From Clostridia bacterium (GTDB lineage: Bacteria > Bacillota > Clostridia > Oscillospirales > Acutalibacteraceae), in the NCBI GenBank assembly GCA_017387165.1, contig JAFOFS010000007.1, positions 1 through 9,273 of the forward strand: a DNA stretch of 9,273 bases. The letters are read 5' to 3'. The notes under the pieces are model-generated. The model was not told the origin of the DNA. It did no database searches and saw only the letters and a list, made by a program, of their open reading frames with translations. The stretch's first letter is position 1, and every line of letters begins with the position of its first letter. This document shows, in pieces, positions 4,833 through 9,273 of this stretch. Made by a program: the position numbers and the translations under genes.

Positions 4833-6463
4833 TACAGATGCCTCCGCTTGATAAACACGACGAGGCAGATCGCCAGCGTGCCGAGCGGCAGGATCAGCAC
4901 GAAGAGGGTGAACAGCACCCAAGCGGTGGACATCGATCCGACGTTAAAGAGGTTGGAACCGGTGACCGCACGGCCGGGGAGGTTGAGCGCCTCTTTGTTG
5001 TCCAGCACGCCGTTGACCACCTGCAAAATCAAGTCTTCGTTTTCGGGATCGCTGTCAAAGAACTGCAGATAGGTGGCAGAGCCGAACACCATCGCGTAGC
5101 TGTCGTGACCGTTGACGATGTTTTTCGCGATCATTGCGCCGGCCGCGTTTTTGTCGGCGGTAGCGACCGCTTCGGCGGTCTCGGACAGAACGTCTTGCTG
5201 TTTGGTGCCCTCGGGGAAGAGGTACAGCGGCGAAACGGTACCGACCGCTTTATCGCTCTTTTGCAGGATACGGTTCAGTGCCGTGCGTACGCGGGCGCCG
5301 CCCTCCGTAAAGGCGGTTGCCTGCGTTTCGGCATAGGAGAAATACAGCGCGTACGAGCCGGTGTTCTGCGGACGGTTTGTCGGGTTTTCCTGAATGGACA
5401 CCGCGTTGGTGACCGTGATGCCGTAGGTATCCGCGACGAAGGTGTCCAGCTTGGGCGTGGCGCAGGTGGTCACGGGGAAATACAGCAGATGGCGCTCGTA
5501 GTTGTCGCCGTTGGCCAGCCAGGTACGCAGGGCGGTGATCTCGTCGTCGGTGTAATCCTCATTCGGGGCGGCAATCACCGCCAAACGGCTGTCCGCCGCA
5601 AAGGTGGCGGCGGTGGTGATATCCACCTGCTCCACGGCGTAGCCCTGCTGCTTGAACAGAGCGGTGAGCAGCGAAATGGTGGAGGCCTCCTCCTTGTGAC
5701 CGATGAGCAGGGTGGCGGTGGTGGACTTGTCGGCGGTGACCGCATGGAGGTTGACCGCCAGCGTATGCTCCACCATCGACTGGATCTCAGGCATCGAGCC
5801 GTAAGAATAATAGTAGTTGTACAGCTCCTGCATACCGTAGTTGGTGTAATCCTCGGTCAGCGAGGTCACACGGGAGAGGGAGCCGCAGGTGAACAAGATG
5901 CTGCCCTCCGTGGCGTTCAGCTTGGCCATTTCGGTGGCGGCGGTCGGGTCGGCAGAGAGGTCGAGATACTTGACCGTCACCTTGCCGTCGGACAGACGAT
6001 TTAAATGCTCCAGCGCAGAGTGCAGCTGCTTGTAGGTGTTGTCAAACGCCTCGACGCCGATCTGCGGATTGGTCAGCTCGGTCTCGGGCAGGCAGACGGT
6101 CACGGTGGTTTCCTTGTCGATACCGGACGCAAAATCCTTGAACTCGTCGGTCAAGGTGTACAGCTGCTGCGCGGTGGTATCCAAGATCAGCGGGAAACGC
6201 TTCTCCACCAGACCGACCACGAGATTAAACAGGAATACCGCCGCAACGACGATGACGGTCAGACCCATCGCCATCGAACCTGCCTTCAGGCGGCGGGTAT
6301 CAAACGGCTTCTTTTCTTTCTTGGGGGTAGATTTTGGGGATTTTTCGTTTCCGCTCAATTCCTCCAAAACCTCGTCCAGCAGATCCTGCTCGTCGGAGGT
6401 ATCCACCGCGACTTCCTGCTGTTCCTCGAACAGCTCGTTATCCTTTTCGTTTTCCATAGCCAT
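4832..6463 (-). CDS. gldG: GldG-type ABC transporter auxiliary protein, membrane-anchored at both ends
   Basis: This 543 aa protein of the GldG/ABC-type uncharacterised transport family is encoded directly after its permease. An acidic cytoplasmic tail (residues 1-40) and a Lys-rich patch (41-59) lead to a membrane segment at about 65-86. A long extracytoplasmic domain follows, opening with LDTTAQQLYTLTDEFKDF (94-111), the typical start of this family (the first strand-loop with the Thr-Leu-Thr/Ser pattern). A second membrane segment at about 514-536 ends in the basic tail KRRHL. In Bacteroidota GldG works with GldA and GldF in gliding and secretion. Homologues in non-gliding Firmicutes have no established role, so the symbol marks homology only. 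The start at 6463 has AAAGGAGG 8 nt upstream. The alternative ATG at 6490 lies before that site and would overlap the permease gene. Confidence 0.82.
   Translation of the reverse strand: MAMENEKDNELFEEQQEVAVDTSDEQDLLDEVLEELSGNEKSPKSTPKKEKKPFDTRRLKAGSMAMGLTVIVVAAVFLFNLVVGLVEKRFPLILDTTAQQLYTLTDEFKDFASGIDKETTVTVCLPETELTNPQIGVEAFDNTYKQLHSALEHLNRLSDGKVTVKYLDLSADPTAATEMAKLNATEGSILFTCGSLSRVTSLTEDYTNYGMQELYNYYYSYGSMPEIQSMVEHTLAVNLHAVTADKSTTATLLIGHKEEASTISLLTALFKQQGYAVEQVDITTAATFAADSRLAVIAAPNEDYTDDEITALRTWLANGDNYERHLLYFPVTTCATPKLDTFVADTYGITVTNAVSIQENPTNRPQNTGSYALYFSYAETQATAFTEGGARVRTALNRILQKSDKAVGTVSPLYLFPEGTKQQDVLSETAEAVATADKNAAGAMIAKNIVNGHDSYAMVFGSATYLQFFDSDPENEDLILQVVNGVLDNKEALNLPGRAVTGSNLFNVGSMSTAWVLFTLFVLILPLGTLAICLVVFIKRRHL
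4841..4845 (-). promoter_or_regulatory. Ribosome binding site that sets the DUF4340 protein start
   Basis: Read on the minus strand, GCGGAGG precedes the ATG at 4832, with its GGAGG core 8 nt away. It lies within the last codons of the gldG-type gene and decides for the start that exposes the N-terminal membrane anchor. Confidence 0.7.
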
Positions 6464-6471
6464 TGTGAATG

Positions 6472-6479
6472 CCTCCTTT
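6472..6479 (-). promoter_or_regulatory. Ribosome binding site that sets the gldG start
   Basis: AAAGGAGG on the minus strand lies 8 nt before the ATG at 6463, within the 17 nt gap after the permease stop. It argues against the upstream in-frame ATG at 6490, which would include this site in the coding region. Confidence 0.75.
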
Positions 6480-6480
6480 C

Positions 6481-7194
6481 TTATTTCCATTTACGGCTGT
6501 CCAGCACCCGCACCGCGAGGAACAGGAACAGCGCTTGCATACTCAAGAAAAACAGAACGTTGCCGTAGCCGATCTCGCCGGCGGCAAACGCGTTGTAGCG
6601 GACGTTGACCGACAAAAACTCCACTACCTTGGCGAGCCATTCAGCCGAGCCGAAGAGGGTCGCAAGGCTGTCCATCATCATCAGGACGTAGGAGAAAGCA
6701 AAGGTGCAAAGCGCCGCGATAAACTGACTTTCGGTGAGGGTGGAGAAGAACATACCGGCTGCGATGAGGTTGCCGCCCAACAGCGCCAGACCCAACCAGT
6801 TGCCGAGAATGCTTGCCCAGGCGGGGGTGGCGTCAAACATCGCCATTACCACCGCAAACACCAGCGTGATGCTGATGCCCAGCAGGAAGACGAGCAGCGC
6901 CGCCAGATACTTGCCGACCACCACACCGGTCAGGCTGACGGGGGCGGTGAGCAGCGCCTGGTCGGTCTTGTTGCGGCGATCCTCCGAGAACAGGCGCATC
7001 GAGAGGATCGGCACCACCAGCAGCATCGAAATGGTGTACAGGATGCCAAAGACGCCTGTCATCGAGGTGGAGGTGTACAGGACGTTGTCGTTGAAGAAGA
7101 ACAGACCGGCAAAGAAGAACAGCAGCGCCCAGACGAAATAGGCGATCGGGCCGGTGAACATCGTCTTGAATTCACGCTTAAAAACAGCAATCAT
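6481..7194 (-). CDS. gldF: ABC-2 type transporter permease, GldF-like
   Basis: This 237 aa integral membrane protein has about six hydrophobic segments (roughly residues 17-35, 46-66, 92-118, 126-150, 157-178 and 211-230). It is the membrane-spanning half of an ABC-2 transporter. The block PILSMRLFSEDRR (62-74) followed by TDQALLTAPVS (77-87) is the cytoplasmic coupling region characteristic of GldF-type permeases, and the end RVLDSRKWK is also typical. It starts within the stop of the ATPase gene (ATGA, 4 nt overlap), with AAAGGAGG at 7204-7211 as ribosome site, so the two should be made in step. With only one permease gene, the transporter is probably a homodimeric pore. The transported substrate is unknown. 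The gene symbol denotes family resemblance, not gliding. Confidence 0.87.
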   Translation of the reverse strand: MIAVFKREFKTMFTGPIAYFVWALLFFFAGLFFFNDNVLYTSTSMTGVFGILYTISMLLVVPILSMRLFSEDRRNKTDQALLTAPVSLTGVVVGKYLAALLVFLLGISITLVFAVVMAMFDATPAWASILGNWLGLALLGGNLIAAGMFFSTLTESQFIAALCTFAFSYVLMMMDSLATLFGSAEWLAKVVEFLSVNVRYNAFAAGEIGYGNVLFFLSMQALFLFLAVRVLDSRKWK

Positions 7195-8150
7195 GCGCGC
7201 TTGCCTCCTTTCGCGTCGAGGTTCGGGTTGATGAGGGAGGTGAAGATATCCTCCAGCGTGCGGTCAGCGGTCTTGAGCGCCAGCAGCGGCCATTTACGGG
7301 TCGCGAGGCGGTTGAACAGCTCGGCGCGGACGTCGGCGTTTTCCGCCTGGTCGATGAGATAATCAAACGAGCCGTTTTCCTTGCTGCCGAGGCAGGTGAC
7401 CTTTTTGACACCGCGGATCTTTTCGATGAGGTCGGTCACCATCTCCTCGGGACCGGCAATACGGGCGGTGAGGTGATGGCTGCCCGAATACTGACGGGTC
7501 AGCTCCTCCGGAGTGGCGTCTGCCACGATCTTGCCGCCGTTGATGATGATGAGGCGATCGCACACCGCCTCCACCTCCGGCAGGATGTGGGAGGAGAGGA
7601 TGACCGTGTGGTACTTGCCCAGCGACTTGATGAGGGTGCGGATCTCGATGATCTGCATCGGATCCAGACCGACGGTCGGCTCGTCTAAAATCAGCACCGG
7701 CGGATTGCCGATGAGCGCCTGCGCGATGCCGACACGCTGGCGGTAGCCCTTGGACAGATTTTTGATCAGCCGTCCGAATACGCCCTCCAGCTTGACGATG
7801 CGGCAGATCTCCGCAATGTGCGCCGCCTTCGGCAGCTTGCACTTCTTGAGATCGTACATAAAGTTCAGATACTCCCGTACGGTCATATCCGGATACAGCG
7901 GCGGAATTTCGGGCAGATAGCCGATGCTGGCCTTCGCGGCATTGGAATCGGTGAGAACGTCGTGCCCGTTGACCTTCACGTACCCGTCGGTGGAGGACAG
8001 GTAGCCGGTCAGAATGTTCATGGTGGTGGACTTACCGGCGCCGTTCGGGCCGAGGAAGCCGATGATTTCGCCCTCTCGAACCGAAAAACTGATGTTGTCC
8101 ACCGCGACGTGCGTTCCGTACCGCTTGGTCAGATTGTTGACCTCGATCAT
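7191..8150 (-). CDS. gldA: ABC transporter ATP-binding protein, GldA-like
   Basis: This 319 aa cytoplasmic ATPase powers the adjacent permease. All nucleotide-binding motifs are present: Walker A GPNGAGKST (residues 34-42), the Q-loop region YLPEIPPLY (78-86, with Glu81 where many ABC proteins have Gln), signature LSKGYRQ (132-138), Walker B VLILDEP (152-158) and the switch histidine H188. Beyond about residue 215 a C-terminal extension of roughly 100 residues ends in LEDIFTSLI, as in drug/Na+ exporter and GldA-type ATPases. The start has AAGGGAGG 9 nt upstream (8160-8167). It is first in the four-gene gld-like cluster, 44 nt after the acyltransferase gene. I see no clear promoter in that gap, so the cluster may be read from further upstream. 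Confidence 0.92.
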   Translation of the reverse strand: MIEVNNLTKRYGTHVAVDNISFSVREGEIIGFLGPNGAGKSTTMNILTGYLSSTDGYVKVNGHDVLTDSNAAKASIGYLPEIPPLYPDMTVREYLNFMYDLKKCKLPKAAHIAEICRIVKLEGVFGRLIKNLSKGYRQRVGIAQALIGNPPVLILDEPTVGLDPMQIIEIRTLIKSLGKYHTVILSSHILPEVEAVCDRLIIINGGKIVADATPEELTRQYSGSHHLTARIAGPEEMVTDLIEKIRGVKKVTCLGSKENGSFDYLIDQAENADVRAELFNRLATRKWPLLALKTADRTLEDIFTSLINPNLDAKGGKRA

Positions 8151-8194
8151 AGTGGAATGCCTCCCTTGTTATGTGAATAAAAATTTACCAAAAA

Positions 8195-8959
8195 TTACCC
8201 CACGAAAAAGTGGGCGATCAGCCAGCACACGCCGTAGATGACCGGCTGGTGCAGGACGTAGATCCACAGTGTGCGTCGTCCGAGCCAGGACAGCCACGAA
8301 AAGCGATCCTTGTACAGACAACGGGGGAACTTCCCTTCTTTTGCCCAGCGACCGAACACGGTGCCGCAGAAAAAGACGAAAACCCATGGCAGCAACGGGA
8401 AATAATCCCCCCCAAACGAAAGGGTCAACCCAAACGGCAACAGCCATTTGATGGAGCTGATCGCCGCAGGGATCTCCAGCGTAAACAGACCCGGCAACCC
8501 GACATAGGTGCCGCCGACGCGTCCGAGATCCCAGGTAAACAGCGCGGCGACCGCCCAAAGCGGCAACGCCAGCAGCGCCGGTATTTTGTTTAACGGTCGC
8601 GCCAAGCCGGCGTACAGCAGGATGCACACCGCCAGACAATGCAGCACGCCGAACCAGATCATATTCTCCGGCATCAGGAAATACAGCACCGCGCTCATTC
8701 CCACCGCGATCGCTGCCAGCTTTAAGCCGCGTTGCCAGTTGCTGTGGGAGAGATGGCAGGAGATACCGCAAATGAAAATAAAGAGGATGGCGCCCGTTTC
8801 GTGCAAATAATCGGTGATCCAGTTGAAGGCGCGTCCGGCCCAACCGACGCCGAGCGTGATGGCGATGGTGAACAGCGCGTGGTGGATCACCATACCCAGC
8901 ACCAACAAGCCGCGCAGCTCGTCCATTGCGTAGATACGGTTTTTGGACAATCGTTTCAT
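8195..8959 (-). CDS. DUF1624 / heparan-alpha-glucosaminide N-acetyltransferase-like membrane protein
   Basis: This 254 aa polytopic membrane protein has about seven hydrophobic segments. The opening MDELRGLLVLGMVIHHALF (residues 12-30, with the DxxRG and His26/His27) and GISCHLSHSNWQRGLKL (65-81) are characteristic of DUF1624/HGSNAT-type acyltransferases. So are WFGVLHCLAVC (102-112), LPWVFVFFCGTVFGRW (190-205) and the final LGRRTLWIYVLHQPVIY (226-242). The human relative transfers acetyl from acetyl-CoA across the lysosomal membrane to glucosamine; in bacteria the acceptor is usually unknown, possibly a cell-wall or surface sugar. The length is complete for short bacterial forms. The start has GAGGT 4 nt upstream and lies 17 nt after the mnmE stop, so it is likely co-transcribed with mnmE. 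A small CCCAC/GTGGG hairpin covers its last codons. Confidence 0.82.
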   Translation of the reverse strand: MKRLSKNRIYAMDELRGLLVLGMVIHHALFTIAITLGVGWAGRAFNWITDYLHETGAILFIFICGISCHLSHSNWQRGLKLAAIAVGMSAVLYFLMPENMIWFGVLHCLAVCILLYAGLARPLNKIPALLALPLWAVAALFTWDLGRVGGTYVGLPGLFTLEIPAAISSIKWLLPFGLTLSFGGDYFPLLPWVFVFFCGTVFGRWAKEGKFPRCLYKDRFSWLSWLGRRTLWIYVLHQPVIYGVCWLIAHFFVG

Positions 8960-8976
8960 ACTTACCTCGCAGGTCG

Positions 8977-9273
8977 TTATTTGCCGACGCAGAAGCGAGC
9001 AAACACTTCGTTGATGACGGCTTCGGACGCTTTCTCGCCGGTCAATTCAGACAGAGCTAAAATAGCGGCGTCAATGCTGACCGCGGCGGCATCCACCGCC
9101 AGACCGATCGTGAGCGCTTCCTTCGCCTCACCCACCGCCTCCAACGCGCGGCTGACGCCGTTGCGCTGTCGCTCGGTGGTGAGAATACCGGCGTTTTCGT
9201 CCAGACCGGCCATACCGGTCACCTCCGCAATGACGGCGGTCAGGTGACCCACGCCCTCGCCCGTTTTAGCAGA
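8977..9273 (-). CDS. mnmE: tRNA uridine-5-carboxymethylaminomethyl(34) synthesis GTPase MnmE, C-terminal part (cut by window edge)
   Basis: These are the last 98 residues of MnmE, a GTPase that with MnmG modifies the wobble uridine of certain tRNAs. The fragment opens with SAKTGEG, the end of the inserted G domain (the G5 SAK motif). It continues through LTTERQRNGVSRALEAVG, a family hallmark, into the C-terminal helical domain and ends with FCVGK. The C-terminal C-[IV]-G-K is the conserved MnmE terminus, and its Cys is important for modification in E. coli. The frame is open to the window edge; the N-terminal folate-binding domain and most of the G domain (a full protein is about 455 aa) lie outside. 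Downstream is an acyltransferase gene, where many genomes have mnmG. Confidence 0.93.
   Translation of the reverse strand, partial: SAKTGEGVGHLTAVIAEVTGMAGLDENAGILTTERQRNGVSRALEAVGEAKEALTIGLAVDAAAVSIDAAILALSELTGEKASEAVINEVFARFCVGK

Noticed and set aside
4833..4922. 30-residue N-terminal extension of the DUF4340 protein from an ATG at 4922
   Set aside because: It lies within gldG coding sequence and would bury the MKKR plus membrane anchor. The start at 4832 has its own ribosome site and a 1 nt coupled overlap.
6464..6490. Upstream start of the GldG-type protein at 6490
   Set aside because: It overlaps the permease gene and contains the ribosome binding site of the ATG at 6463 inside the coding region.
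7908..7910. Glu in place of Gln at the Q-loop of the ABC ATPase (residue 81)
   Set aside because: YLPE at this position is common in GldA/Nat-type ATPases and does not indicate loss of activity.
8199..8214. Intrinsic terminator at the end of the acyltransferase gene
   Set aside because: The CCCAC/GTGGG stem is only 5 bp, overlaps the last codons, and the following T-run is short and offset. It is too weak to call.

Overview
This is a 9.3 kb GC-rich stretch of chromosome. It most likely comes from an anaerobic gut-type Firmicute of class Clostridia, probably order Oscillospirales. That assignment rests on strong AGGAGG-type ribosome binding sites, an oxygen-sensitive Fe-S/flavin enzyme set, the gene content, and a hairpin-rich intergenic repeat of a kind I associate with that group. 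It is an inference, not a database match.

Left arm (3-2900, + strand). Three tightly spaced genes form one operon. The first is the 3' part of an Old Yellow Enzyme-type flavin/[4Fe-4S] ene-reductase (2,4-dienoyl-CoA reductase or BaiCD-like). It is followed by the large and small subunits of an aconitase X (AcnX, DUF521 + DUF126) dehydratase. The AcnX pair carries the family core motifs but departs from the usual sequence at several active-site positions, so its substrate is open. A dehydratase next to an ene-reductase suggests a hydroxy-acid to enoate to saturated-acid pathway.

Centre (2901-3317). The gap between the two convergent operons is almost completely filled by a non-coding, roughly 403 bp MITE-like element. 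It has 16 bp perfect terminal inverted repeats with A6/T6 ends, a palindrome, a long nested hairpin, and an array of short hairpins. The array is joined by a GATGAAATC linker that switches to its reverse complement halfway along.

Right arm (3318-9273, - strand). All genes here read leftwards. In transcription order they are: the C-terminal end of mnmE (tRNA U34 modification GTPase, cut by the window edge); a DUF1624/HGSNAT-like membrane acyltransferase; then a compact four-gene cluster of GldA-type ABC ATPase, GldF-type ABC-2 permease, GldG-type membrane-anchored protein and DUF4340 membrane-anchored protein. Overlaps of 1 and 4 nt and a gap of 17 nt indicate co-transcription and probably one membrane complex. 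The ATPase and permease form the motor and pore; the other two proteins project large extracytoplasmic domains. Its physiological role in non-gliding Firmicutes is not established.

No tRNA, rRNA, CRISPR array, transposase gene or convincing promoter was seen. Apart from the central element there is no gene-free stretch longer than 50 nt.
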